From Ignavibacteriae bacterium HGW-Ignavibacteriae-3 (GTDB lineage Bacteria > Bacteroidota > Ignavibacteria > Ignavibacteriales > Melioribacteraceae): a stretch of DNA of 33,508 bases. The notes under the pieces were generated by a model. The model was not told the DNA's origin and did not search any database. It was given only the letters and a program-made list of their open reading frames with translations. A program made the position numbers and the translations under genes. Shown here in pieces: positions 1 through 8,232 of the stretch; position 1 is the stretch's first letter, and the number at the start of each line of letters is the position of its first letter. The DNA is taken from contig PGYS01000020.1 in the NCBI GenBank assembly GCA_002839795.1, positions 1 to 33,508 on the forward strand, read 5' to 3'.

Positions 1-777
1 CCAGTTGTAGATATCGATCTGATGGGAGCCGAGATCAACAATCGGTCCGCCGCCAAGTTTTTTATACCAGCGCCAATTTCTATGCTGCTGCATACTCTCA
101 TAACCGTAACGGTTAAGAATGCTTACCGGGATTGCGTTTGGTTTCGGCCATCCGTTATCTGGCTGAACAGAACGATTCCACTGTCCGTTAACGGTTGTGA
201 TTCTTCCGAGTATTTCCGATTCATTGATCAGATGATTATAACAATGAAGATAATTGGGATTGCTCCTTCTTTGATGGCCGATCTGAACTTTCTTCCCGGT
301 CCTTCTTGTGGCTTCAACTATCCTTCTTGCGCCTTCTAAAGTGTTGGACATTTCCTTTTCGCAGTAAACATGAAACCCCGCTTCCATACAGGCAACGGCA
401 TGGTCGGCGTGGCAGAAATCAGGTGTCGCGATTATTACGGCATCAAGATTTTTTTCTTTGGAAAGCATTTCCTGATAATCTGTGTAAGCGTTCAGCTTAT
501 GACCATACTTCTGGAGGAGCCGGTATGCCCTTTGGAGATTATAGGTCTCCCAGATATCGCACACAGCTTTAAATTTTATATCGGGAATTTTAAGACATGC
601 ATTAATTAAAACCTGACCCTGTGCGCCTGTACCTAAAATTGCAACGTTCAGATCATTGCTCGTACTTTCTTTAGAAAAAGTTTTTATGTAAGGAGAAAAA
701 ATTACGCCAGCTCCTGCCACGGCGGAGACTTTCAGAAAGTCTCTTCTGTTGAGATCATTCTTTGTATTTTCATTCAT
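1..777 (-). CDS. Gfo/Idh/MocA oxidoreductase with Tat signal (3' end cut by window)
   Basis: The minus strand is open from ATG at 777 to the window edge: 259 codons with no stop, so the C-terminus is missing. A twin-arginine signal (RRDFLK, residues 11-16) with a hydrophobic stretch to about residue 30 indicates folded export with bound cofactor. The Rossmann motif GTGAQG is at 49-54 and ATPD at 117-120. The family's usual EKP signature reads CEKEM at 139-143, so the proline is replaced by Glu. A GGGP..DLGSHQID stretch near the cut end marks the substrate domain. The family oxidises or reduces sugars and sugar derivatives with NAD(P). It lies 41 bases downstream of another Tat-type Gfo/Idh gene on the same strand, so the two are probably co-transcribed. 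No strong Shine-Dalgarno is seen. The substrate cannot be told from the sequence. Confidence 0.88.
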   Translation of the reverse strand, partial: MNENTKNDLNRRDFLKVSAVAGAGVIFSPYIKTFSKESTSNDLNVAILGTGAQGQVLINACLKIPDIKFKAVCDIWETYNLQRAYRLLQKYGHKLNAYTDYQEMLSKEKNLDAVIIATPDFCHADHAVACMEAGFHVYCEKEMSNTLEGARRIVEATRRTGKKVQIGHQRRSNPNYLHCYNHLINESEILGRITTVNGQWNRSVQPDNGWPKPNAIPVSILNRYGYESMQQHRNWRWYKKLGGGPIVDLGSHQIDIYNW

Positions 778-818
778 AATAAAATTTACGCAATATTAAT
801 GGATAGGGAAATTATTTA

Positions 819-2192
819 TTACAAAGACCATCCCGTGCTGTATTGTTTGGTTAATAATCCGTTTGCTTCGGGTAAATTCGGAAATTCAAATTTAACCGGA
901 TCCCATTGAAGTATTGTAAATTTATCCGCCATTCTTACAGCAATATTTCCGAGCAGCATAACTTCGGTTAACTTGCCGGAATAACTGAAATCCGTTGTAC
1001 TTCTTGTGTTATTTTTTATCGCGTCGATCCATTCAAGATAAATACCGGGGGATCTTGGTATTGTCTTCTGTGGTCTGACGTAATTCTGCATAGCTGTTTC
1101 AGGAATTAACCTCACTCCCGTTCCGTAAGTGCCGTGCATCATTTTTCCTTTTGTTCCTATATATAAAACTCCTCCTCCGCTGTCGCCCATTTTTCTTCCC
1201 GGCTCCAATTCTTCCGGACGGGGAGGCATCAAACCGCCATCGTACCATACTAATTTAACCGCGGGTTTATTTTTTCTTTCGGGGAAGTGATACGTTACCA
1301 TCGATGAAACCGGATAAGTTTCATTATTGAATTTTGTTGAAGATGCCTGTACTGTTGTCGGGTGTCCTAATCCTAATGCCCAGAAAGGCTGATCGATGAA
1401 GTGCGCTCCCATGTCTCCCAACGCGCCTGTTCCAAAATCCCACCATCCCCGCCAGTTGAAAGGATGATAACACGGATGATATGGTCTGTTTGGAGCAGGA
1501 CCCAGCCATAAATTCCAGTCAAGAGTTTCCGGACATGAGGGAATTGTATCTGGTCTGGGAATTCCCTGAGGCCAGATTGGTCTGTTAGTCCAGATGTGTA
1601 CTTCGTAAACGTCGCCAATCGCTCCGTCCTCAATCCATTCTACAATCAAACGGGATTCCTCTCCCGCATGACCCTGATTTCCCATTTGAGTTACAACATT
1701 ATATTCTTTAGCTGCTTCGGCCAGTCTTCTGGCTTCATAAACTGTATGGGTCAGCGGCTTTTGACAATAAACATGTTTACCAAGCTGCATCGCTGCCATT
1801 GAGATTGTTGCATGTGTATGATCAGGCGTGGCTATTACAACTGCATCCAGGTTTTTTTCCTTCTCAAGCATAACCCTGTAATCTTTATAAATCTTTGCGT
1901 TTGGATATTTCAGTCTGACCGGAATTCCCATTTCATCGTCAACGTCGCATAATGCTACTATGTTTTCCATGCTGACACCGTCTGCGTCACTTTGGCCTTT
2001 TCCGCCGATGCCGACGATTGCCATATTCAGAGTATTGCTGGGTAACTTCGCGGCTTGTGATCCGAATAAATGTCCGGGTAAAATTGTAAATGCAGCCGCT
2101 GCCATCCCGGTTTTTTGGATAAAGTCTCTTCTTGAAATTTCATTTTTTGTGGGGTTGTTCATACTATCGGAATCCGGATTTTCTTTCGGCAT
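819..2192 (-). CDS. Gfo/Idh/MocA oxidoreductase with Tat signal
   Basis: A 457-residue exported NAD(P)-dependent oxidoreductase. The twin-arginine motif RRDFIQ starts at residue 21 and is followed by an Ala-rich hydrophobic segment ending near residue 45. The Rossmann fold has GIGGKG at 61-66 and ATPDHTH at 121-127. The EKP-equivalent site is CQKPL at 143-147, and GDMGAHFID at 259-267 carries the usual Asp and His of the active site. The start at 2192 is supported by GGAG about seven bases upstream on the minus strand; Met11 is a possible internal alternative. It is the first gene of a minus-strand pair transcribed away from the permease gene at 2539. By analogy with other Tat-type members it probably works on periplasmic sugars or glycosides, perhaps by oxidation at C3; that role is inferred from the DUF1080 gene nearby. 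Confidence 0.9.
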   Translation of the reverse strand: MPKENPDSDSMNNPTKNEISRRDFIQKTGMAAAAFTILPGHLFGSQAAKLPSNTLNMAIVGIGGKGQSDADGVSMENIVALCDVDDEMGIPVRLKYPNAKIYKDYRVMLEKEKNLDAVVIATPDHTHATISMAAMQLGKHVYCQKPLTHTVYEARRLAEAAKEYNVVTQMGNQGHAGEESRLIVEWIEDGAIGDVYEVHIWTNRPIWPQGIPRPDTIPSCPETLDWNLWLGPAPNRPYHPCYHPFNWRGWWDFGTGALGDMGAHFIDQPFWALGLGHPTTVQASSTKFNNETYPVSSMVTYHFPERKNKPAVKLVWYDGGLMPPRPEELEPGRKMGDSGGGVLYIGTKGKMMHGTYGTGVRLIPETAMQNYVRPQKTIPRSPGIYLEWIDAIKNNTRSTTDFSYSGKLTEVMLLGNIAVRMADKFTILQWDPVKFEFPNLPEANGLLTKQYSTGWSL

Positions 2193-2538
2193 AAATCTTC
2201 TCCAAGGGTTGTTTCAGTTTATACGGATTGTAAAATAAAATAAAAACAGTAGGTAATAAACTCTTTTTTTAAAAACATTCTTATAATTGAGGTTTTTATT
2301 CAATTAAAAATAATTATTTTCTCTACCGGATCTTTAGAGATATTGAACAATATTTAAAAGTATAGAATGTGAAATCGGCAGATTTTAGGGAATGGAAATA
2401 TTTATCCCAATGAGCTGGTAACTACTGCAGGAACAAATTTTTATACAATCATTATCAAAAGAGGAATAAACAGAACACCTGCTTAAGCTTCATTTATTTT
2501 GTCAACTTATTTTTTCAAAAATAAATTCGGAGTGATTA
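2193..2538. other. Divergent intergenic region with stacked inverted repeats
   Basis: 346 AT-rich bases between the minus-strand oxidoreductase pair and the plus-strand permease, so it should hold promoters for both directions. Visible structure: arms AATTGA/TCAATT near 2286-2306, TCTCTA/TAGAGA (2320-2325 and 2335-2340), and directly adjoining them ATATTG-AA-CAATAT (2340-2353). No convincing -35/-10 pair stands out. A short open stretch around 2400-2486 ending in TAA has no start and no recognisable similarity. The permease start is preceded by a CGGAG Shine-Dalgarno. Confidence 0.5.
2340..2353. promoter_or_regulatory. Inverted repeat ATATTGAACAATAT, candidate operator
   Basis: Two perfect 6-base arms separated by AA in the middle of a divergent intergenic region, directly abutting a second inverted repeat (TCTCTA at 2320-2325, TAGAGA at 2335-2340). 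The position suits a transcription factor site controlling both divergent units. AT-rich DNA makes such palindromes fairly frequent, so this is a weak call. Confidence 0.3.
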
Positions 2539-3747
2539 ATGAGCGTGAAAATACGTTTGGGAATTATGATGTTCCTGCAATATGCGATCTGGGGTTCCTG
2601 GGCTCCCGTCCTGGCTGCATATCTTCAAAATGAACTTGGATTTAACGGTGTGCAGGTTGGAGTAATCTACAGTCTTCTTCCTCTTGCTACTATAATATCA
2701 CCCTTTATTGGAGGCCAGATTGCCGACCGTTATTTCTCTTCTGAAAAAGTCATTGCCGCTCTTCAGCTCGTTGGCGGCGTCTTTCTGCTTTTCATTTCCC
2801 AGGTAACAGATTATTCAACAATGATGTGGCTGATGGTTCTCTACTGTCTGTTATATGCCCCGACATTGGCTCTGACAAACTCGATTGCTTTTATAAATCT
2901 TAAAGATTCCGAAAAAGATTTTGGAATTATCAGGGTCTGGGGAACAATCGGATGGATAGCAGCCGGATGGGCACTGACAGGATGGCGCGTATTATTGGTA
3001 CCTGAAGGAACCAAAGGATTCGGAGGGGACCTGCTTTTTCTCGCAGGATTGTTTTCTATCTTGATGGGAGTTATGTCTTTTACACTTCCTCATACACCTC
3101 CAAAAAGAGAAGGTGCAAGCCCATGGGCGTTCGTTGAAGCATTTAAGATGATGAAGAATAAAAATTTTCTTGTTTTCATTATCATATCCTTTGTGGTTGC
3201 TACTGAACTAATGTTCTATTATCAGTTGACTTCACCTTTTTTGGAATCGGATAAAATCGGATTATCGCCTCAAAGTGTGCCGGCTGTTATGACGATAGCG
3301 CAGATAGCGGAAATATTTGTAATGGCACTTCTGCTGCCGGTATTTATTAAGAAATACGGGTTGAGAAATGTTCTTGTTATCGGTGTACTCGCTTGGCCAG
3401 TCAGATATATAATATTTGCAATCGGGGAGCCGAGTTGGCTGGTTATAGCTTCACTGGCGCTGCACGGATTCTGCTTTGTATTCTTTTTTACAGCGGCATT
3501 TATTTATGTGGATACAATCGCGCCGCCCGATATCAGGCATTCCGCTCAGGGATTAATAACATTCGCAACGTATGGAATTGGTAATTATGTAGGCGCTTTC
3601 TTTGCGGGATGGGTTCAGGATTATTTTACCGTTAATGGAGCTGTAAATTGGACCGGTGTTTTTATTGTCCCTTGCGTTTTAACAATTTTATGCGCGCTTG
3701 CCTTTTTGTTATTCTTCAAAGAAGAAAAGTCTGTGGCTAAAGCTTAA
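2539..3747 (+). CDS. MFS permease of the nucleoside:H+ symporter (NupG-like) family
   Basis: A 402-residue inner-membrane protein with about 12 hydrophobic segments. The N-terminus (RLGIMMFLQYAIWGSWAPV) and the region FGIIRVWGTIGWIAAGW near residue 133 match the nucleoside:H+ symporter family (Nuc_H_symport), whose E. coli members are NupG and XapB. A CGGAG Shine-Dalgarno precedes the ATG. The next gene starts 39 bases after its stop. In Bacteroidota, Planctomycetes and Verrucomicrobia such permeases often sit next to Gfo/Idh/MocA, sugar-isomerase-like and DUF1080 genes, so the real cargo may be a sugar or glycoside. The nucleoside assignment rests on family membership alone; the pyrimidine operon downstream makes nucleosides possible too. 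Confidence 0.83.
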   Translation: MSVKIRLGIMMFLQYAIWGSWAPVLAAYLQNELGFNGVQVGVIYSLLPLATIISPFIGGQIADRYFSSEKVIAALQLVGGVFLLFISQVTDYSTMMWLMVLYCLLYAPTLALTNSIAFINLKDSEKDFGIIRVWGTIGWIAAGWALTGWRVLLVPEGTKGFGGDLLFLAGLFSILMGVMSFTLPHTPPKREGASPWAFVEAFKMMKNKNFLVFIIISFVVATELMFYYQLTSPFLESDKIGLSPQSVPAVMTIAQIAEIFVMALLLPVFIKKYGLRNVLVIGVLAWPVRYIIFAIGEPSWLVIASLALHGFCFVFFFTAAFIYVDTIAPPDIRHSAQGLITFATYGIGNYVGAFFAGWVQDYFTVNGAVNWTGVFIVPCVLTILCALAFLLFFKEEKSVAKA

Positions 3748-3786
3748 ATAAGAATTAATTTTTAAAATGAGATGACGGAGTGAACT

Positions 3787-5043
3787 ATGACGAAAAGAAG
3801 ATTAGGAGTTGGTTTTATAGGAGCAGGATTCAACGCAAGATTTCATATCAGATCATGGGTATCTGTAAGAGACTCGGATATATTAGGAATTTACGACAAA
3901 AATTTTGATACTGCCTTGGAAGCTTCAGCGATTGCCAAAAATCTGAAAGTTGGTGATGCAAAAGTATTTAAATCAATAACAGAAATGGTGGCAGATCCGG
4001 ATATAGATGCGATCTGGATCTGTTCCCCAAATTTTACGCGCATCGAAGTAATGGAAGAAATTGTAAGTGCGATAGAATCAGGTAAAGGAAAACTGATAGG
4101 TGTGTGCTGTGAAAAACCTCTCGGCAGAAATGTAGCAGAAGCAAAGAAAATGGTTGAACTTGTTAAAAGGGCTGGATTGCTGGACGGATATCTCGAAAAT
4201 CAGCTGTTCGAACCCACAGTTCAGCGAGGCAAAGAGATAATCTGGAAACGCGGAGCTTCAACGGCCGGAAGACCCTATCTTGCCCGAGCCGCTGAGGAAC
4301 ACGGCGGCCCGCATTCACCTTGGTTCTGGGAAGGAACTCTTCAGGGAGGCGGAGTTATGAATGATATGATGTGCCACTCTGTTGAAGTTGCAAGGTTTCT
4401 TTTAACAGATCCGTCCAAGCCCAGGAATTCCATTACCCCCGTTAAGGTAACAGCACATGTAGAAAACTTAAAATGGCAGCAGCCGCATTACTCTGAAATA
4501 CTTAAAAATAATTCCTCCGGAAAATTGGATTACAATAACCGTCCTGCCGAAGATTATGCCCGTGCCGTAGTGGAGTATGTAGATGATCAGGGAGAAAAAC
4601 TGATTGTTGAAACCACTACGTCTTGGTGTTATGTAGGAGCGGGACTCCGTTTGAGCATGGAACTGCTTGGACCGGAATATTCAATGCAGATAAATACACT
4701 TGATACAGATCTGAAAGTTTTTTTCAGCAGGGATGTTCAAGGTAAAGTAGGCGAGGACCTGATTGAGAAGCAAAATGCGGAGATAGGTTTAATGCCGGTT
4801 GTGGGAAATGAGGAAAATACTTATGGGTACGATGTAGAGAACAGATACATGGTAAACTCATTCCTGGAAGGAAAACGGCCAATGGAAAATTTTGAGGACG
4901 GACTTAATGTAACGGAATTATTAATGACGGCATATATGAGTGCCGAACAGGAAAGAACAATTGCTTTCCCGCCGCCCGGACTAGACGACTTTATTCCATT
5001 GGTGGCAAAAGGGGAATGGAATCCAAGGAAAAAGAAACATTGA
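3787..5043 (+). CDS. Cytosolic Gfo/Idh/MocA family oxidoreductase
   Basis: A 418-residue protein without a signal peptide, unlike the two divergent Gfo/Idh proteins. The N-terminal Rossmann motif is GAGFNA (12-17). The canonical catalytic Lys is in EKP at 109-111. The motif GGGVMNDMMCHSVE has the Asp and His expected at the substrate site of the second domain. The start follows a GACGGAG-type Shine-Dalgarno. It lies between the MFS permease (39 bases upstream) and the TIM-barrel/DUF1080 gene (17 bases downstream), so the three are probably one transcript. It may catalyse cytosolic oxidation or reduction of an imported sugar derivative; the substrate is unknown. Confidence 0.9.
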   Translation: MTKRRLGVGFIGAGFNARFHIRSWVSVRDSDILGIYDKNFDTALEASAIAKNLKVGDAKVFKSITEMVADPDIDAIWICSPNFTRIEVMEEIVSAIESGKGKLIGVCCEKPLGRNVAEAKKMVELVKRAGLLDGYLENQLFEPTVQRGKEIIWKRGASTAGRPYLARAAEEHGGPHSPWFWEGTLQGGGVMNDMMCHSVEVARFLLTDPSKPRNSITPVKVTAHVENLKWQQPHYSEILKNNSSGKLDYNNRPAEDYARAVVEYVDDQGEKLIVETTTSWCYVGAGLRLSMELLGPEYSMQINTLDTDLKVFFSRDVQGKVGEDLIEKQNAEIGLMPVVGNEENTYGYDVENRYMVNSFLEGKRPMENFEDGLNVTELLMTAYMSAEQERTIAFPPPGLDDFIPLVAKGEWNPRKKKH

Positions 5044-5060
5044 TAATAATGAGGTGATAA

Positions 5061-6515
5061 ATGTTTAAGAAAATTCTTTATTTATTTATTGTGCTGCTGC
5101 TTACAGATATTTCGAACGGACAGGCGATTAAAACATTGGCAGATGTAAAGGATGATGTGATGAAAACTAATTACAAAGAGGTACGGATCCGTGAATTTAA
5201 TGTCTCGGTTCAATGCTGGACTTACAGAAAATATTCATTCTTCGAAGCGTTGGATAAAATACGGGCTCTCGGGATCAGATATGTGCAGGCGTATCCGGGG
5301 CAAGCGCTTTCCAAAGAAGATCCGAATACAAAATTCAATTATGACCTCAGCGATGAAAAAATCGATTTAATAAAAGCCAAATTGAAAGATTTGAATCTTT
5401 CTATAGTTGCTTTCGGCGTTGTTAATTTTGCTAATAATGAATCGGAGACGGAAAAAGTTTTTAACTTCGCAAAAAAATTAGGTATAAGAACAATTGTAAC
5501 AGAACCGGCATCCGATGACTTTTCGCTTCTCGATAAAATGGTAAAAAAATACAATATAGGAATTGCCGTCCACAATCATCCCGCGCCCAGCAAATATGCT
5601 AATCCTGAAACCGTTTTTAAAAATATTCAAAATGTCGATAAAAGAATCGGTATCTGCGGAGATACGGGTCACTGGTTAAGAAGCGGTTTTAATCCCGTTG
5701 AAGCCTTGCGTTTGCTGGAGGGGAGAGTTATTGATATTCACTTGAAAGATCTTAACGAGGCCGGAAAAAGAGAAGCGTTCGATGTTCCGTTCGGAAAAGG
5801 TAAATCCAACATTCAGGATATTCTTGCTGAATTGAGTCTCCAGAATTATAGAGGATTTATAACGGTTGAGCATGAGAAAGCGGAAGACGCGGAAAAACCG
5901 GAACCTGCAATTATTGAGGGCTTAAAATATATTGATGGCATTACCTATTATAAAGGATTTGTTGAATTGCTCGGATGGTGGAGCGGAAGATACAATAAAC
6001 ACGGATGGAATCATTATGGCCCCGGTTATTTTGATCTTGATGAAAGCTCCGGTGTTCTTAAATCTTCCGGCGGAATGGGTTTGTTCTGGTTCAGCGCCAG
6101 AAAATTTAAAGACTTTGTACTGGATATGGAATATACCTGCTATGCAGAAAAAACAAACAGCGGCGTTTTTCTTCGCGTTCCGGAATTTGTAATCAGTGAT
6201 GACTATATATATCACTCTTTCGAAATTCAGATCGATAATGTCTCCGATCCGTTGCATAGAACGGGAGCTGTCTACGATGCGGAACCTGTTAAGATGGATG
6301 CATTCAAAGCTCCCGGTGAATGGAATCATATGCGCATTACTTTCGTGGGGGATAGAATTACTGTTGAATTGAATGATAAACTGGTTAATGACTGGAAATG
6401 CGAGCCGCGCGGCAAAGTTAAAGACTTTGCCAGTGAAGGATATATAGGATTACAGAATCACGACAGCAATGCAAAAGTTGGTTTTAGAAATATCTTTATC
6501 AAAGAATTGAAATAA
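5061..6515 (+). CDS. Exported fusion: xylose-isomerase-like TIM barrel plus DUF1080 (3-keto-disaccharide hydrolase) domain
   Basis: 484 residues. Residues 1-21 form a type I signal peptide without a lipobox Cys. Residues about 45-290 are a sugar phosphate isomerase/epimerase (AP endonuclease 2-like) TIM barrel with likely metal ligands in TEP (Glu148), HNH (171-173), GDTGHW (Asp201, His204), DIHLKD (His227) and VEH (Glu270). Residues about 295-484 form a DUF1080 jelly roll with GWNHYGPGYF, SGVFLRVPE, EIQIDN and GEWNHMRI. DUF1080 proteins act on 3-keto glycosides, cleaving the glycosidic bond after C3 oxidation. GAGGTGATAA precedes the ATG. Domain roles and partnership with the neighbouring oxidoreductases are inferred. 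The two folds are often separate proteins, so the fusion is of interest. Confidence 0.85.
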   Translation: MFKKILYLFIVLLLTDISNGQAIKTLADVKDDVMKTNYKEVRIREFNVSVQCWTYRKYSFFEALDKIRALGIRYVQAYPGQALSKEDPNTKFNYDLSDEKIDLIKAKLKDLNLSIVAFGVVNFANNESETEKVFNFAKKLGIRTIVTEPASDDFSLLDKMVKKYNIGIAVHNHPAPSKYANPETVFKNIQNVDKRIGICGDTGHWLRSGFNPVEALRLLEGRVIDIHLKDLNEAGKREAFDVPFGKGKSNIQDILAELSLQNYRGFITVEHEKAEDAEKPEPAIIEGLKYIDGITYYKGFVELLGWWSGRYNKHGWNHYGPGYFDLDESSGVLKSSGGMGLFWFSARKFKDFVLDMEYTCYAEKTNSGVFLRVPEFVISDDYIYHSFEIQIDNVSDPLHRTGAVYDAEPVKMDAFKAPGEWNHMRITFVGDRITVELNDKLVNDWKCEPRGKVKDFASEGYIGLQNHDSNAKVGFRNIFIKELK

Positions 6516-6537
6516 TTTATTAAGGAATATTATTATT

Positions 6538-6563
6538 AATGCCGGATCTGTTCCGGCATTTTT
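6538..6563 (+). terminator. Intrinsic terminator after the TIM barrel/DUF1080 gene
   Basis: A 9-bp perfect stem, AATGCCGGA (6538-6546) and TCCGGCATT (6552-6560), with a 5-base loop, followed by a T-rich tract. It lies 22 bases after the stop codon at 6515 and separates the glycoside-oxidation block from the pyrimidine operon. Confidence 0.88.
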
Positions 6564-6612
6564 ATTTGTATGATGCGTAATGTAATAATGTTTATCACAT
6601 ATATCAGTTGTT

Positions 6613-6642
6613 TTGATTTTCAATAAGTATTCTAATTATATT
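6613..6642 (+). promoter_or_regulatory. Candidate promoter of the pyrimidine degradation operon
   Basis: TTGATT (6613-6618) and TATATT (6637-6642), 18 bases apart, lie between the terminator at 6538-6563 and the mmsA start at 6666. Each box is close to the sigma-70 consensus, but AT-rich surroundings reduce its weight. The position is right for the first gene of a long plus-strand run. Confidence 0.33.
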
Positions 6643-6665
6643 ACAAAAAAGAAAGTGAGGGTCTA

Positions 6666-8120
6666 ATGAAGTACCCTGCGTTGAAAAATTATATTGACGG
6701 CAAGACAATTGATTATGCCGGATCTACTCTTGAAGTCATTTCCCCGTTGGATGGATCAGTAATCTGCACTGTCCCCGTCTCGGGTGCCGATGCAGTTGAT
6801 AAAGCTGCGGCGGCTGCAAAAAAAGCATTTCCACAATGGTCATCCCTTCCTATAAGGGACCGCGCTCAAGTCTTTTACCGCTACAAATATCTTCTCGAAA
6901 AAAATATGAATGAGCTCGCCGAATTGATTCAGGAAGAAAATGGTAAAACAATTTCAGAAAGTATTGCCGAAGTAGAAAAAAGCATTGAGGTAACAGAATT
7001 TGCATGTTCACTGGCCCAAATTGCAGCGGGGGAAATTCTGGAAGTTAGTAAAGGCGTAGAATGCCGTATTGAAAGATATCCTCTTGGAGTAGTCGCTTCC
7101 ATTACACCGTTTAATTTCCCTACGATGGTTCCTAATTGGACTATTCCGAACGCTCTCGTTCTGGGCAACTGCATGATTCTTAAACCGTCAGAACTTGTCC
7201 CTCTCAGCGCCAATCGGATTGCCGAGCTGTTGAAAGAAGCCGGATTGCCGGACGGAGTTTTTAATGTGGTTCATGGAACAAAGGAAGTGGTTGAGGCAAT
7301 TTGCGATCACCCCGCGATTGAAGCTGTGTCGTTTGTGGGCTCCACGAAAGTCGCAAAAATTGTCTACGCCCGTGCTGCATCCAATTTAAAGAGAGCGCTG
7401 ACACTTGGCGGCGCCAAAAATCATTTATTAGTTCTTCCTGACGCAAATGTGGGAATGACAGCGTCGAATGTTGCAGCCTCAATGTCCGGCTGCGCCGGTC
7501 AGAGATGTATGGCTGCATCAGCTATGGTGGCCGTCGGTTCGGTTGATCATATTATTAAAGAGCTGGTCGAAGAAGCTAAGAAAATAGTACCGGGAAAAAA
7601 TCTTGGCTCCGTAATTTCAAAAGAGGCCAAAGAGAGAATTGAAAATTACATTACCGAAGCTGAAAAAGAAGGTGCCAGGATTTTGCTCGATGGCAGAAAT
7701 TGCAAAGTTGAAGGGAAGGAAAACGGTTTTTATGTCGGCCCGACGGTTATTGATTTTGTAAAACCGGAAATGCGAATTGCCAAAGAGGAAGTTTTCGGAC
7801 CTGTACTTTCAATTATCAGAACCGACACCGTAGACAATGCTCTATCAATTCAGCACGGCTCACTATACGGAAACGCCGCATCTGTATTTACTCAAAATGG
7901 CGGAATTGCCAAATACATCAGTGAAAAAGCCAGCGCGGGAATGATCGGTGTTAATATCGGCGTCCCTGTTCCAAGAGAACCATTCTCGTTCGGCGGCTGG
8001 AACGATTCGAAGTTCGGAACATGCGACATTACCGGAAAAAGCTCAGTCGAATTCTGGACAAAACTGAAAAAGACAACCGTTAAATGGAATCCCGAATCCC
8101 AGATCAACTGGATGAGTTAA
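6666..8120 (+). CDS. mmsA: Methylmalonate/malonate semialdehyde dehydrogenase (CoA-acylating)
   Basis: A 484-residue aldehyde dehydrogenase family enzyme. Catalytic Cys281 is in CAGQRCMA. The ITPFNFPTMVPNWT motif (146-159) and the LGGAKNH motif (247-253) are typical of the CoA-acylating MMSDH branch; they lack the general-base Glu of ordinary ALDHs. It converts malonate semialdehyde to acetyl-CoA, or methylmalonate semialdehyde to propionyl-CoA, with NAD+ and release of CO2. These substrates are the transaminated products of beta-alanine and beta-aminoisobutyrate, so it supplies the last step of uracil and thymine breakdown encoded downstream. It starts with ATG after GTGAGGG and is the first gene of the operon. 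Confidence 0.93.
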   Translation: MKYPALKNYIDGKTIDYAGSTLEVISPLDGSVICTVPVSGADAVDKAAAAAKKAFPQWSSLPIRDRAQVFYRYKYLLEKNMNELAELIQEENGKTISESIAEVEKSIEVTEFACSLAQIAAGEILEVSKGVECRIERYPLGVVASITPFNFPTMVPNWTIPNALVLGNCMILKPSELVPLSANRIAELLKEAGLPDGVFNVVHGTKEVVEAICDHPAIEAVSFVGSTKVAKIVYARAASNLKRALTLGGAKNHLLVLPDANVGMTASNVAASMSGCAGQRCMAASAMVAVGSVDHIIKELVEEAKKIVPGKNLGSVISKEAKERIENYITEAEKEGARILLDGRNCKVEGKENGFYVGPTVIDFVKPEMRIAKEEVFGPVLSIIRTDTVDNALSIQHGSLYGNAASVFTQNGGIAKYISEKASAGMIGVNIGVPVPREPFSFGGWNDSKFGTCDITGKSSVEFWTKLKKTTVKWNPESQINWMS

Positions 8121-8123
8121 TAT

Positions 8124-8156
8124 CAGTACTGAGTAAACAGTACTTAGTAGTTAGTA
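8124..8156. repeat. AGTACT-rich short repeat cluster after mmsA
   Basis: Immediately after the mmsA stop codon, CAGTACTGAGTAA and CAGTACTTAGTAG occur as near-identical direct copies 14 bases apart, followed by more AGTA units; TACTG...CAGTA also forms an inverted pair. The rest of the 112-base gap to the next gene shows nothing else apart from the GAGGG Shine-Dalgarno. Its position right after a stop codon inside the operon resembles that of the inverted-repeat cassette at 9108-9570; it may be a remnant of a small mobile element. Confidence 0.45.
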
Positions 8157-8232
8157 AAATAGAATGATCAGGTAGATTTTATTGATTACTAGATGCTAAT
8201 TAAGGTCATTAAGAAAACAAGAGGGTATAAAA

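Noticed and set aside
22-609. Plus-strand open frames of 79-105 codons at the left edge
   Set aside because: They are antisense to the continuous Gfo/Idh frame (1-777, minus), which has a Tat signal and family motifs; the plus frames resemble nothing.
2392-2486. Possible remnant of a secreted-protein C-terminus (a frame ending TNFYTIIIKRGINRTPA)
   Set aside because: Superficial likeness to a type IX sorting tail, but short, without a start, and lacking the upstream YPNPFN-type motif; cannot be told from chance.
5922-6329. 135-codon minus-strand open frame inside the DUF1080 region
   Set aside because: Antisense to a well-supported coding domain, no ribosome-binding site, and the product has no family features.
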